The translations under genes were made by a program, and so were the position numbers. DNA of 64,000 bases from Drouetiella hepatica Uher 2000/2452 (GTDB taxonomy: Bacteria; Cyanobacteriota; Cyanobacteriia; Elainellales; Elainellaceae): the NCBI GenBank assembly GCA_019359505.1, contig JAHHHD010000022.1, positions 1 through 64,000 of the forward strand, given 5' to 3'. Positions 1-8,537 of the stretch are shown here, one piece after another. The notes beneath the pieces are model-generated. The model saw only the letters and a program-made list of their open reading frames with translations. It was not told where the DNA came from and did not search any database. The stretch's first letter is position 1. The number at the start of each line of letters is the position of its first letter.

Positions 1-19
1 TCAACAAAACAAAACCAAT

Positions 20-82
20 TCTTTTTTTGCATGTGCCGCGCCCCGCGCCACACTTCCAAAAAACTATTACAGGTTAATTAAT
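20..82. repeat. Degenerate copy of the hairpin repeat found intact near 1508
   Basis: A T-run, an imperfect GC-rich palindrome (gtgccgcg/cgcgccacac) and the tail CCAAAAAACTATTRCAGG are shared with the perfect hairpin at 1508-1563. The two copies flank the first two genes in direct orientation. This copy has lost most of its stem pairing, so it is probably a decayed relative. No coding region is seen in 1-144. Confidence 0.55.
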
Positions 83-144
83 TTTTGATCCTTAGCATTG
101 CTAAGCTCCTACCCCAAGAATTACATCTTGTTAAATCCATGTTC

Positions 145-864
145 CTAACTGATTTGCTTCGGCAGCTTGTTTAAGCTGTGCAACCCATCCAGTAGGGCGC
201 TGCATACAAGCGGCTCAATCTCTCGATTTAGCATCAGCCGATAACAGTCTGTCAAATGAGCAGATTCTAGAGGTATTGCGCCCGCGTTCAGGGCTTGCTG
301 GGTCAGCTGCCGGACTGCAATAAGCCGCTTGAGGGGATCGGCCGCCGCTAGATCTGCCAGTAAGTAGAGATTATTTTCCTCTTGTTTTGGCTCAAGCGGA
401 TGGCTAATCTTTTGCCAAACCATCATGAGCAGCACTGTCAGCACCATTAGTCCTTCGACAATAATGCCCAGGGCAAGCCAAGAATGCTGTGACTCTCGCC
501 AGATGCCGATCGCCAGATAGCTGCCACAGGTTGCAATGCCGCCGCTAGCGACTGCAAGAGTGAGCGATCGGTTCGATCGACTCCAGAGTTTCTGCCAGTT
601 CCAGGCTTTGGGCAACCGCCACCAGCCGAGCTGCGCTAGGTATACCCAAATAACGATCGCTAGACCTAGCGCTACAGACAGCACCAATGAGCCATTCCAA
701 AGCACCAGCAGCGCCAGGACAAATAGGCTGATCAGCCACTGCCAAGAGGAATTGAGGCGATCGCGCCATAGCCTAAAACGCTCAGAGGTAAGGGCAGTCA
801 AGGAGAGGTCTTGCAGCCAGCCAACAAGTTGGTCAATTTGGGGAGTTGCCTGTGCCACGATCAA
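145..864 (-). CDS. Conserved cyanobacterial membrane protein, function unknown
   Basis: A 239-residue protein whose function I do not recognise. A short soluble N-terminus is followed by a long hydrophobic stretch at about residues 43-84 (two helices), then helices near 101-122 and 127-149, so it should sit in a membrane with about four spans. The last 85 residues are soluble and mostly helical, Leu/Ala-rich (LADLAAADPLKRLIAVRQL), and resemble a short armadillo/HEAT-like tail. It stands alone on the minus strand. Coding potential is supported by the coherent hydrophobic pattern and by poor-quality overlapping frames. Confidence 0.75.
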   Translation of the reverse strand: MIVAQATPQIDQLVGWLQDLSLTALTSERFRLWRDRLNSSWQWLISLFVLALLVLWNGSLVLSVALGLAIVIWVYLAQLGWWRLPKAWNWQKLWSRSNRSLTLAVASGGIATCGSYLAIGIWRESQHSWLALGIIVEGLMVLTVLLMMVWQKISHPLEPKQEENNLYLLADLAAADPLKRLIAVRQLTQQALNAGAIPLESAHLTDCYRLMLNREIEPLVCSALLDGLHSLNKLPKQIS

Positions 865-940
865 TTACTCACGGTCAATTACTTACGACGATACTTATCT
901 AGATGATACTGACTAAGGGTAGCGACTCTGAGCATACTAA

Positions 941-976
941 GAATCATATGCCTGCCAAGAATCATATGCCTGCCAA
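941..976. repeat. 18-bp tandem duplication
   Basis: The unit GAATCATATGCCTGCCAA occurs twice head to tail with no mismatch, in the gap between the divergent membrane-protein and alkyltransferase-like genes. A perfect copy suggests recent slippage. Confidence 0.85.
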
Positions 977-1047
977 GACCATCCGCGATCGAACTCCGCT
1001 GAATTGGCACAACATCCGTCAAGCTATTAACATTTGTCACGATTTGC

Positions 1048-1419
1048 ATGTCTACCTATGATGCCATTTATGCCATAGTGCGCCAAATTCCTCTGGGTAA
1101 GGTTGCGACCTATGGACAAATTGCCGAACTTGCCGATTTGCCAGGTCAAGCTCGTCAGGTGGGCTATGCGCTTTACAAGGTTCATGCGCAGTCGTCTGAT
1201 GTGCCATGGCATCGGGTGATTAATGCCAAAGGCGAGATCTCTTATTCGGCTTTGCGTCATGGAGCAGACTATTTGCAGCGATCGCTCCTTGAACAAGAAG
1301 GCATTCCCTTCAGCCCTGAAGGGAAGATTAGTCTCAAAGACTATCGATGGCATCCATTAGCACCCCTATCGATAGAGGGCATGGACGCTAAGGATCGCGT
1401 ACAAAACAAAACCCAATAG
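1048..1419 (+). CDS. Alkyltransferase-like protein (MGMT family, Trp in place of Cys)
   Basis: A 123-residue protein with the C-terminal DNA-binding domain of O6-alkylguanine-DNA alkyltransferases. The active-site motif, PCHRV in true alkyltransferases, reads PWHRV at residues 53-57, so the acceptor Cys is Trp54. This defines the ATL (Atl1/eATL) class, which binds O6-alkylguanine without repairing it and hands the lesion to nucleotide excision repair. The arginine finger region (QARQVG, residues 35-40) and the helix-turn-helix (KVATYGQIAELA) are present. The start ATG matches the usual length of the family (100-120 residues). It cannot have transferase activity by the known mechanism. Confidence 0.92.
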   Translation: MSTYDAIYAIVRQIPLGKVATYGQIAELADLPGQARQVGYALYKVHAQSSDVPWHRVINAKGEISYSALRHGADYLQRSLLEQEGIPFSPEGKISLKDYRWHPLAPLSIEGMDAKDRVQNKTQ

Positions 1420-1440
1420 TTTTTTGGGTAGTGGTATTCA

Positions 1441-1493
1441 GGTAAGGATTTTTTGTTGCGTGGGCTTTGCCCACGCAACAAAAAATCCTTACC
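1441..1493. repeat. Perfect 25-bp hairpin, TTT loop
   Basis: The arm at 1441-1465 and the arm at 1469-1493 are exact reverse complements separated by TTT. The outer part is T/A-rich (TTTTTTG) and the inner part is GTGGGC/GCCCAC. It lies 21 bases after the alkyltransferase-like gene and could end transcription from that gene. Confidence 0.9.
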
Positions 1494-1507
1494 CCTTAAG
1501 GACTGCC

Positions 1508-1550
1508 GTTTTTTGGAAGGGTCGCGCGGAGCGCGACCCTTCCAAAAAAC
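1508..1550. repeat. Perfect 20-bp hairpin, GGA loop
   Basis: Arms 1508-1527 and 1531-1550 are exact reverse complements: a T-run, then GGAAGGGTCGCGC, loop GGA. Its right flank (CTATTGCAGGTTAA) repeats the flank of the degenerate copy near position 62. The T6/A6 outer stem makes it a plausible bidirectional terminator. Confidence 0.85.
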
Positions 1551-1930
1551 TATTGCAGGTTAACTTGTGATCCTAAGTAGATGCCGAATTGCAGATGCCA
1601 ATTCCCCTCCTCATCAGCTCAAATTAGATTTGAGAGTTGAACCGCAATTTGCTACGCTTTGTTAAGGTTTGTGATTTGCTGCCTATATAGGACATTTGGC
1701 TGCAGCTATTTTCAGCGATTCCAGCCAGTTCAGGATGCAATCTCGCCAAGTCTGAACGACTTGTCAGGCACTAGAATCAACTTTGATGATCTCGACAGCT
1801 TAAGCACAGCAAGATTTCAAATAGATCTTATTCAGACTGCGTTTTTTAGTTGAGAATCGCCAGACTAGGCTTCTTAAAGGTTTTTCAGGCGGTTCCATAT
1901 TCAGTAATACGATTTAGGATAGGTAGCTTC

Positions 1931-4264
1931 ATGGGAACGACCGTCGCGCCGGATCAGATAGAGAGGATTGTTTGGAATCAGCACCAAAACCCATTCGAAG
2001 TCTTGGGACCTCACCTGCTAGAACAAGACGGCAAAAAAGTCTGGGTAGTGAGAGCCTATCTTCCCCGCGCCAGTGAAGCATGGGTCGTTTTTCCGGAAGA
2101 GCGGACTGAATTTGCGATGCTGTCTGAGCATCACCCCAACTTTTTTGAGTGCGTGCTAGACACACCAGACATCAAGAATTACCAGCTTCGGGTGAAAGAA
2201 GGCGATCGCACCTACGTCACCTACGATCCCTATGCCTTTCGCTCTCCCCACATTACCGATCTGGATATTCACCTCTTTGCCGAGGGAAACCACCATCGCA
2301 TTTACGAGAAGCTGGGGGCACACCTGAGCGAAGTAGACGGCGTGAAGGGAGTTTACTTTGCCGTTTGGGCACCCAACGCTCGCAACGTTTCGCTGCTCAG
2401 CGACTTTAATCACTGGGACGGTCGTGAACATCAGATGCGGCGATTAGGCGACGGCATTTGGGAGCTATTTATCCCTGGGATAGGGGTGGGCACCAGCTAC
2501 AAGTATGAGGTCAAAAACCAGGCGGGTCACATTTACGAAAAGTCTGATCCCTACGGCTACTACCAGGAAGTTCGCCCCAAGACCGCATCGATCGTTGCCG
2601 ATCTCGATCGCTACCAGTGGAACGACAGCGAATGGATGGAGCAGCGTCGCCACATTGAACCCTTGACCAAACCCATCTCTGTTTACGAGGTGCATCTAGG
2701 CTCCTGGCTGCATGGCTCCGCGTCTGAACCTGGGCTGGATGCAAAAGGCAACCCCGTGCCGCCCGTCATTGTTGCCGAATTAAAACCTGGTGCCCGCTTT
2801 CTGACCTATCGTGAGCTGGCCGATCGCCTGATTCCCTATGCTAAAGAATTAGGCTTTACCCATCTAGAACTGCTGCCGATCGCCGAGCATCCGTTTGACG
2901 GCTCTTGGGGCTATCAGGTGACAGGCTACTATGCTTGTACCTCGCGGCATGGTAGTCCTGAAGACTTCATGTATTTCGTTGATCAGTGCCATGCTAACGG
3001 CATAGGCGTGATCGTAGACTGGGTTCCGGGTCACTTTCCCAAAGACGGGCATGGGCTAGCTAACTTTGACGGTACGGCGCTCTACGAACATGCTGATCCG
3101 CGCAAGGGTGAACATAAAGAGTGGGGCACGCTAGTCTTCAACTATGGTCGCAATGAAGTCCGCAACTTCCTGGTTGCCAACGCCCTGTTTTGGTTTGACA
3201 AGTACCACATTGACGGTATTCGGGTTGATGCCGTTGCCTCGATGCTGTATCTCGACTACCTGCGTCCTACAGGTGAATGGGTGCCCAACCAGTACGGCGG
3301 ACGAGAAAACATTGAAGCCGCCGATTTCTTGCGCCAGATGAATCACGTTTTGTTTGGCTACTTTCCGGGAACCCTTAGCATTGCCGAAGAGTCTACTACT
3401 TGGCCGATGGTTTCTTGGCCGACCTATATGGGCGGGCTAGGCTTTAACTTGAAGTGGAGCATGGGCTGGATGCATGACATGCTGGACTACTTCCACATGG
3501 ACCCGTGGTTCCGGCAGTTTCACCAAAACAACGTTACCTTCAGCATCATGTATGCCTTCAGCGAAAACTTCATGCTGGCGCTCTCCCACGACGAAGTAGT
3601 GCATGGCAAGAGTCCGATGATTGGCAAAATGCCAGGAGATGAGTGGCAGAAATTCGCCAATCTACGGGCGCTGTATGCCTATATGTTTGCCCATCCCGGC
3701 AAGAAAACCCTGTTCATGAGCATGGAATTTGGGCAATGGACAGAGTGGAATGTTTGGGGCGATCTAGACTGGCATTTGCTTCAGTCTGAACCCCACCAAA
3801 AGCTGAAGTACTTTATTAGCCGCCTAAACGAGCTGTACAAGAGCCAGCCTGCGCTCTATACCCAAGACTTCTCTGCTGAAGGTTTTGAGTGGATTGACTG
3901 TAGCGACAATCGCCACAGCGTTGTGGCGTTTCTCCGCAGGGCGAAGGATGACCCCAGCGAGTGTGTCATCACTGTCTGCAACTTTACACCACAGCCCCAT
4001 GCCCATTACCGGGTAGGCGTACCAGAGCTAGGTTTCTACACAGAGCTATTTAACAGCGACTCTCGCGAGTATGGGGGCAGCAATATGGGCAACCTCGGCG
4101 GCAAGTGGGCAGAAGAGTGGTCATACCATAACTGCCCTTACTCGATCGATCTTTGCCTGCCGCCCCTCGGCGTGATTATGCTGAAGCTCGATCGCTCCAA
4201 AGTATCGCCAGCCGCAGCATTCAAAGAGGCGACATCAGCAGCAGGCATTGAGATTAGTAATTAG
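1931..4264 (+). CDS. glgB: 1,4-alpha-glucan branching enzyme (GH13)
   Basis: Makes alpha-1,6 branches in glycogen, the cyanobacterial carbon store, in the cytosol. The ATG at 1931 ([18 protein letters not shown]) fits the conserved cyanobacterial N-terminus and gives 777 residues; a longer frame back to 1850 lacks homology. Order: N-terminal beta-sandwich (CBM48-like), (beta/alpha)8 barrel, C-terminal all-beta domain. Catalytic residues by motif: nucleophile Asp433 (GIRVDAV), acid/base Glu486 (SIAEES), stabiliser Asp554 ([10 protein letters not shown]). The regions are intact and the length is normal for the long N-type GlgB. It is followed 22 bases downstream by a hydroxylase-like gene that may be co-transcribed. 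The coding sequence is undamaged. Confidence 0.97.
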   Translation: MGTTVAPDQIERIVWNQHQNPFEVLGPHLLEQDGKKVWVVRAYLPRASEAWVVFPEERTEFAMLSEHHPNFFECVLDTPDIKNYQLRVKEGDRTYVTYDPYAFRSPHITDLDIHLFAEGNHHRIYEKLGAHLSEVDGVKGVYFAVWAPNARNVSLLSDFNHWDGREHQMRRLGDGIWELFIPGIGVGTSYKYEVKNQAGHIYEKSDPYGYYQEVRPKTASIVADLDRYQWNDSEWMEQRRHIEPLTKPISVYEVHLGSWLHGSASEPGLDAKGNPVPPVIVAELKPGARFLTYRELADRLIPYAKELGFTHLELLPIAEHPFDGSWGYQVTGYYACTSRHGSPEDFMYFVDQCHANGIGVIVDWVPGHFPKDGHGLANFDGTALYEHADPRKGEHKEWGTLVFNYGRNEVRNFLVANALFWFDKYHIDGIRVDAVASMLYLDYLRPTGEWVPNQYGGRENIEAADFLRQMNHVLFGYFPGTLSIAEESTTWPMVSWPTYMGGLGFNLKWSMGWMHDMLDYFHMDPWFRQFHQNNVTFSIMYAFSENFMLALSHDEVVHGKSPMIGKMPGDEWQKFANLRALYAYMFAHPGKKTLFMSMEFGQWTEWNVWGDLDWHLLQSEPHQKLKYFISRLNELYKSQPALYTQDFSAEGFEWIDCSDNRHSVVAFLRRAKDDPSECVITVCNFTPQPHAHYRVGVPELGFYTELFNSDSREYGGSNMGNLGGKWAEEWSYHNCPYSIDLCLPPLGVIMLKLDRSKVSPAAAFKEATSAAGIEISN

Positions 4265-4286
4265 GTGTGATGAGGATATTGAGCTT

Positions 4287-4775
4287 ATGTGGATGACTGC
4301 GATCGTTTGTTTTATTATCGCGTTTGTTTTAGCGAGTCTTGTAGAATACTGGCTGCATCGGCTCATGCATGTCTCACCCAAAGTAGGAGAGCGCCATCGC
4401 GATCATCACCGTCGTAACGAAGGGCAAGGCGTGGTTTGGGAGTTCCTAGACTATGTGAAGGGAAGTGCGATCGTCATGTTCCTCCTGTTTTTCGTGTCTT
4501 GGCAGGCTGGCTTAGGCTGGTTCCTGGGAGCGCTGGTCTACGCAGCCTTCTCAGCCTACGCCCACCAGCTTCAGCATGAAAATCCAACCAAGTGTTTCTG
4601 GATGAAAATGCCCGTTCACTACGTCCATCACAAATATGGCATGTGGCATCACAACTTCGGCTTAGCCGTAGACTGGTGGGATCACGTCTTCGGCACCTAT
4701 AAGCTAGTAGACTGGCTAACCGAAGAAGAGCAGAACCGCCCAGAAAAAGGATATTTAGAGCTGCGGTGGCGATAG
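4287..4775 (+). CDS. Fatty-acid hydroxylase / sterol desaturase superfamily membrane protein
   Basis: A 162-residue integral membrane protein with the di-iron histidine boxes of the FA_hydroxylase superfamily: HRLMH, HRDHH, HQLQHE and HYVHH, then HHNFG. Hydrophobic spans near residues 3-22 and 62-95 would hold the His cluster at the membrane face. Family members hydroxylate fatty acids, sterols or carotenoids; the substrate here is not clear (a CrtR-type beta-carotene hydroxylase is much longer). The ATG at 4287 has GAGG 12 bases upstream and leaves 22 bases after glgB. A frame starting at 4248 overlaps glgB and is less likely. A terminator-like hairpin follows at 4821. Confidence 0.85.
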   Translation: MWMTAIVCFIIAFVLASLVEYWLHRLMHVSPKVGERHRDHHRRNEGQGVVWEFLDYVKGSAIVMFLLFFVSWQAGLGWFLGALVYAAFSAYAHQLQHENPTKCFWMKMPVHYVHHKYGMWHHNFGLAVDWWDHVFGTYKLVDWLTEEEQNRPEKGYLELRWR

Positions 4776-4820
4776 CTTTGGCAATCAACACATTGCTAGA
4801 TTGAAGTTTCCTAGCCTCAC

Positions 4821-4850
4821 GTCCCCCAAGCCTGGGGGACTTTGAGTTTT
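4821..4850 (+). terminator. Rho-independent-like terminator
   Basis: The 8-bp stem GTCCCCCA/TGGGGGAC with loop AGCC is followed by TTTGAGTTTT. It lies 46 bases after the hydroxylase-like gene on the same strand. Confidence 0.6.
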
Positions 4851-4852
4851 AT

Positions 4853-4946
4853 GTGGCAATCGCCAAGGCGGTTAAGACGGGGACATTTATGGTGGGACGC
4901 TTCGCGTCCCACCATAAATGTTATAAGCAAACTGGCGACAGCCATA
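4853..4946 (+). repeat. 94-bp fold-back repeat, copy A
   Basis: One of four copies in this window (others at 23174, 24392 and 31656). Ends read (TAT)GGCAAYCGCCAAGGCGG and ACTGGCGACAGCCATA, which are imperfect inverted repeats. The centre GGTGGGACGC-TT-CGCGTCCCACC differs from the other copies by paired changes that keep the stem. It lies between the convergent hydroxylase and FAD oxidoreductase genes. Confidence 0.85.
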
Positions 4947-5019
4947 CCTTGAACTTTGAAAGAATAGTAAACCTCCATGCCGTCTATCCTTCATCTCGTG
5001 CGCAGGGGATGTAGGGACG

Positions 5020-5063
5020 CGCTCTGTCCCCCGCCGGGGGTTTGGGGGAAACCCCCAAGGCTG
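5020..5063. repeat. C/G-tract repeat fragment
   Basis: A run of CCCCC and GGGGG blocks (GCCGGGGGTTTGGGGGAAAC) next to the 3' end of the FAD oxidoreductase gene. It resembles parts of the inverted C/G-tract repeats at 17232-17547, including the GGGTTTGGGGG and CCCCCAAGG elements. Confidence 0.5.
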
Positions 5064-5071
5064 TTGGCTGT

Positions 5072-6829
5072 TCAAGAAGCCTCGATCCTCTCTACCCTCA
5101 GCCAATTCCCCGATCGATTCAGCCATCCTTCTACCCTCAGCTTCTCTCCCGTCTTAAACTGACTCAGACGCTCATCCACCTCATGCCTGAGCGTCACAAG
5201 AGAGATCACTTCCCCTACCAGAGCGATCGGCTGCTCAACAGTCAGCCCATAATCCTGCTCACCCCGTCGTTGAAAGTTTCCTGTAAATAACTCGCATCCT
5301 GTGGCTGACCCCGCTACATGAGCCAAACCAGGGCAATAGCCATCCGCCGGATAAGATTCTGGGTGATCGAGATAGTACCGCTGCCAGAACAGCCAGTCTG
5401 GGTGTTCTGGCGGCAGATTAAACAGAGGAATCAGCATTGGGGGAGCGATCGCATCTTCCAGCAAAGCCTCTTGCAGCCTCCGTACCGACAAATCTCTAGG
5501 CTGACAGCCTTGCTGAACACACAGCGCCGCCGCCATTCCTGCCGCCTGACCCAGACCCAATACCACAGGCTGTAATCGGGTTGCCCCATTGGCAATATGG
5601 GAAACCGAAATATTTTTCTCGCATACTAACAGTCCCTCCATCTCAGCCGGAACTAGACAGCGGTAGGGCAGTGCAAACGGCGTACCTGTCCAGCGTCCGC
5701 CCCAGCGAATCGACTTAGGCTGCAACGAAAACTCAAAGCCGGGATAATGGTGATCGTTGGCATAATTACCGAAGGCGATCGCTTCCACTTCTCCTATTTC
5801 GTTCAGCGGCAGTGCCGCCACCTGGGACTGAACCTGGGGCAGAATATCCTGCTCTCGCACCGTCACGAGTCCCTGCAATCGCCGACTTTCCCGATAGTAA
5901 GGGTGCAGGGCGTACGCTCCTCCCCCTAGCTGCTGTTGAGGAAACGTATTCTCCGCTAATCCATAGCGCCGTCCGAACTGCTGCTGCAAAAAATGGGCGA
6001 AATGTTGAGAATGCGCCTGTGCCTCCCGCAAAAAATCCTGGCGATCGCTCTCCGACTGTACCAACCGCTGTAGCCCTACCCCATAGTCATTCCCCTGCTG
6101 AGGCCAGTTGAGCATAAAGCGGTTTCCAGGCAGCCGACCGTAGTTCAAAAACTGCTCGGCACCGTAGCCCTGCCAAGTACCCTCAAAAGACAGCTCTGAT
6201 TCAGCCTCAATCGGCGGTGCTTGACCCTCACCGAAGTCTTGCAAGACCACGATCCAGGTGGGAGCCTGAACTGGATATTGTTGGGTGAGCGCATTGGGGC
6301 GATCGGGTGCGCTGGGTTCTTGCCAGTGCGATCGCCATTCCCATCCCCAGCGATAAGGCACCTCGCCCAACGCCAGCAAATCGCCTAGCTCAGTTCCATC
6401 TAGAGTAATTTTTGCTTGAATTTTATAGTCAGCAAATCGCACACCCGTCACGGTATTGCCTGCCTTCTGGACTTCTAAAGGCACCTGTCCCTGAATCCAG
6501 CGCAAATTGGGCAACTGCTGCACCCAGTCGGCAAAAATAGCGGCTCCCACCCTTGGTTCATAGGTGAAAAAACTGACCCAGGCGTGATCTAATCCTTCCT
6601 TCTGACGCTGCTGCAACTCCCGTAAAAATGCTCCCCAAAGCCCTGTCTGAAATGCCGCCAGCTCATTGCCATCTGGAGCCGCCACCCCTGCCGATGTCAG
6701 CATTCCCCCCAGCCAAGAGAACTTGCTAACTAGGACAGTCTGAGCGCCCCGCCGCGCTGCCTGAATCGCTGCAGCCGTACCGCCTGTCCCTCCTCCAACG
6801 ACCAAGACCTCTGTACTGATTTCCTCCAT
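5072..6829 (-). CDS. FAD-dependent oxidoreductase
   Basis: A 585-residue soluble protein with an N-terminal Rossmann dinucleotide-binding fold: VLVVGGGTGGTAAAIQAARRG at about residues 8-28, followed by the family motif LGGMLTSAGV. It matches the FAD-dependent oxidoreductase group (PF12831-like) often annotated as putative xanthan lyase or tricarballylate dehydrogenase relatives; the substrate cannot be told from sequence. A second FAD-contacting region near residues 410-435 reads NGATRLQPVVLGLGQAAGMAAA. It is an isolated minus-strand gene. The start ATG (MEEISTEV) sits directly before the beta-strand of the Rossmann fold, as expected. Confidence 0.88.
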   Translation of the reverse strand: MEEISTEVLVVGGGTGGTAAAIQAARRGAQTVLVSKFSWLGGMLTSAGVAAPDGNELAAFQTGLWGAFLRELQQRQKEGLDHAWVSFFTYEPRVGAAIFADWVQQLPNLRWIQGQVPLEVQKAGNTVTGVRFADYKIQAKITLDGTELGDLLALGEVPYRWGWEWRSHWQEPSAPDRPNALTQQYPVQAPTWIVVLQDFGEGQAPPIEAESELSFEGTWQGYGAEQFLNYGRLPGNRFMLNWPQQGNDYGVGLQRLVQSESDRQDFLREAQAHSQHFAHFLQQQFGRRYGLAENTFPQQQLGGGAYALHPYYRESRRLQGLVTVREQDILPQVQSQVAALPLNEIGEVEAIAFGNYANDHHYPGFEFSLQPKSIRWGGRWTGTPFALPYRCLVPAEMEGLLVCEKNISVSHIANGATRLQPVVLGLGQAAGMAAALCVQQGCQPRDLSVRRLQEALLEDAIAPPMLIPLFNLPPEHPDWLFWQRYYLDHPESYPADGYCPGLAHVAGSATGCELFTGNFQRRGEQDYGLTVEQPIALVGEVISLVTLRHEVDERLSQFKTGEKLRVEGWLNRSGNWLRVERIEAS

Positions 6830-6881
6830 TGTTCCTCATGCCCTAAGCCCGATGATTACGGCTATATAATTTTGGCTCAAA

Positions 6882-6924
6882 GTGAAGTGCCAGCACCTCT
6901 TAATTTGAGGTACTGGCACTTCAC
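6882..6924. repeat. 18-bp hairpin in the gap before the FAD gene
   Basis: Arms GTGAAGTGCCAGCACCTC and GAGGTACTGGCACTTCAC pair at 17 of 18 positions around a 7-base loop (TTAATTT). It lies between the end of the DUF3493 gene and the start of the FAD oxidoreductase, both on the minus strand. It may stop upstream transcripts, although no T-run follows. Confidence 0.65.
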
Positions 6925-7022
6925 GTAGTATTCAAAGGGATTTATGTTTAGGGTCTTTATATTGGCTGACCCCATTTCAATTGTGTCCATTGTGACAGAA
7001 CCTAGCCGATGAGAGGAGTTTC

Positions 7023-7331
7023 TTAAGGTTTGCTTAACTTCTCTTTCTCAACGCTCTTGCGGTTGGCTCGCTGCTCCAGCCGAAACAGCCAAACCATCAA
7101 AGCCACTACACCCGCCTGTAACGCAAAGTTGGGCAAAGCTGCCTCAACGTCTCTCCCAGCAATAATCTGCGCTAAAAAGATCACGCCGCCCACCAATCCC
7201 GATAGGGCGCAGCTGAAGTAAACAAACTGCCGTAAGCCACGATAGGGCGCTTTTGCTTCGGCTTTGAGCTGAGCATAGAGCTGAGGATCAATGTTGCGCT
7301 TGGGCTTGCCGGAAAGCTTAGAGTCAGTCAT
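7023..7331 (-). CDS. DUF3493 membrane protein (LPA1/LPA3-related)
   Basis: A 102-residue protein with a basic N-terminus, the conserved KAPYRGLRQFVY motif and two hydrophobic spans (about 36-57 and 69-82). It matches the DUF3493 domain shared by cyanobacteria and chloroplasts; plant members LPA1 and LPA3 (LOW PSII ACCUMULATION) help photosystem II assembly, so a thylakoid role is plausible here but inferred. It overlaps the end of the upstream glycosyltransferase gene by 8 bases (7324-7331), suggesting translational coupling. Confidence 0.88.
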   Translation of the reverse strand: MTDSKLSGKPKRNIDPQLYAQLKAEAKAPYRGLRQFVYFSCALSGLVGGVIFLAQIIAGRDVEAALPNFALQAGVVALMVWLFRLEQRANRKSVEKEKLSKP

Positions 7332-8523
7332 GGTGGAAAGTGGGCTTCAGCGAATCTTTGACGTGGCTCAGAATCTTGATAATCCGATTCTCCCACGAAA
7401 ACTGCTGGACAAACGCCATGCTGTCGGAATAGCCCTCCGATCGCCGAGGATGGCTTTCAAGCACGCGCTGAAGAGTTGCTGCTAGAGCGATCGCCCGATC
7501 GGCTTCGCACCAGCCCGCTACCACACCCGCCAATTTAAACTCCATCAGAGATGGAATTTCCGTGGAGACGATCGGTGTTCCAGAAGCCATGTAGTCAAAA
7601 AACTTCAGCGGTGAAGTAAAGGTTGCCGCTTTTCCGAGGCAGTGAGGATGCACCAGCACGTCAGCAGCTTGCAGCAAACTCGCCAGATCTTGATGCAGCA
7701 CATAGCCCAAAAACTTGGCGTTGAATACCTGCTGCTGTTGGCATAGCGTTCGGTAGGCGGCAACCTGAGCTTCGTCACCTCCCGCAAACACAAACTGCAC
7801 ATCTGGCAGGGCTTTTGCCACTTCAATCAGTAGGTCTACGCCTTTGAACGGATGAAGTGCTCCCGAATAGACAGCTAGCTTTGACCGATCGCTGGACAGC
7901 AATTTTTGTCGCCAAGCTTTTGCCTGTTCCGGTTGACGTTGCAGAAATAGCTGATTAAAGCCGTTGTGTATTTTCACCACTTTCTGGGGCGGCATCCCCG
8001 ACTCAATCATAGTCTCTCGAACGGTATCCGCAACGGTAACAGCGATCTGAAACAGCGAATGATTGACAATCTCTGGCTCAAATTGCTTGCTCTCGTGGTG
8101 GTGATGTTCATAGATGACGGGAATGCTGTTTTGAATTGCCGCTTTGACAAAATTCCAGTCTCGCGTATGGACAATCTGAGTGCGCGATCGCATATACAAA
8201 GGCAAGTAATATTTAGAGGCGATCGTGCTAGGGTCGAATCCTTTGAGGGGCGATCGAGCCAGCGTCCAGGGAATCGGAAGCGCCGCAACTTTAAGCTTGT
8301 CTTGAAGGTTATAGAAGCTGCTCAAATTCTCTTCAGGGAACTGCGGCTTAAATGGCTCTACCCAGTCTCCCAGATTCAACCAGTTTGGCTGCTGCTTCAA
8401 ATAAGTCAATACCGACGAATAGCCCAAATTTGCGGCGGCGTTAGCACAGTTTGCCACCTGTACCAAATCGGCTCTGGGCTGAGGTAAGGTATTGCGGGTA
8501 AAGAAAATATAGTGTTTTAGCAT
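7324..8523 (-). CDS. Glycosyltransferase family 4 protein
   Basis: A 399-residue GT-B glycosyltransferase. The C-terminal half carries the GT4 pattern: VYSGALHPFKGVDLLIEVAK, then VFAGG, then HPHCLGKAATFTSPLKFFDY followed by MASGTPIVSTEIPSL (equivalent of the E-x7-E donor site, with a Ser/Pro replacing the first Glu region). The N-terminal half starts FTRNTLPQPRADLVQVANCA, typical of bacterial glycan synthases that lack a signal peptide. It is the middle gene of a minus-strand run, 14 bases after the ABC exporter and overlapping DUF3493, so it probably builds a glycan exported by that ABC protein. Confidence 0.9.
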   Translation of the reverse strand: MLKHYIFFTRNTLPQPRADLVQVANCANAAANLGYSSVLTYLKQQPNWLNLGDWVEPFKPQFPEENLSSFYNLQDKLKVAALPIPWTLARSPLKGFDPSTIASKYYLPLYMRSRTQIVHTRDWNFVKAAIQNSIPVIYEHHHHESKQFEPEIVNHSLFQIAVTVADTVRETMIESGMPPQKVVKIHNGFNQLFLQRQPEQAKAWRQKLLSSDRSKLAVYSGALHPFKGVDLLIEVAKALPDVQFVFAGGDEAQVAAYRTLCQQQQVFNAKFLGYVLHQDLASLLQAADVLVHPHCLGKAATFTSPLKFFDYMASGTPIVSTEIPSLMEFKLAGVVAGWCEADRAIALAATLQRVLESHPRRSEGYSDSMAFVQQFSWENRIIKILSHVKDSLKPTFHHD

Positions 8524-8537
8524 GATTTACCCTATGC

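Larger units (their letters stand above)
1420..1930. other. Gene-free interval upstream of glgB with two perfect hairpins
   Basis: This interval holds no convincing gene. Its left half carries two back-to-back perfect hairpins (listed separately). Its right half is the presumed promoter and leader of the branching-enzyme gene. An in-frame upstream extension of glgB to about 1850 exists, but it is not conserved in the family. Confidence 0.7.

Noticed and set aside
1850-1930. Upstream extension of glgB
   Set aside because: The extra 27 residues are not conserved; the ATG at 1931 begins the known GlgB N-terminus.
5072-5290. Small plus-strand frames at the end of the FAD gene
   Set aside because: Antisense to the FAD oxidoreductase C-terminus, no independent evidence.
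8230-8260. GTCGAATCC string resembling a tRNA T-loop
   Set aside because: It lies inside the glycosyltransferase gene and no cloverleaf can be formed; no tRNA genes were found in the window.
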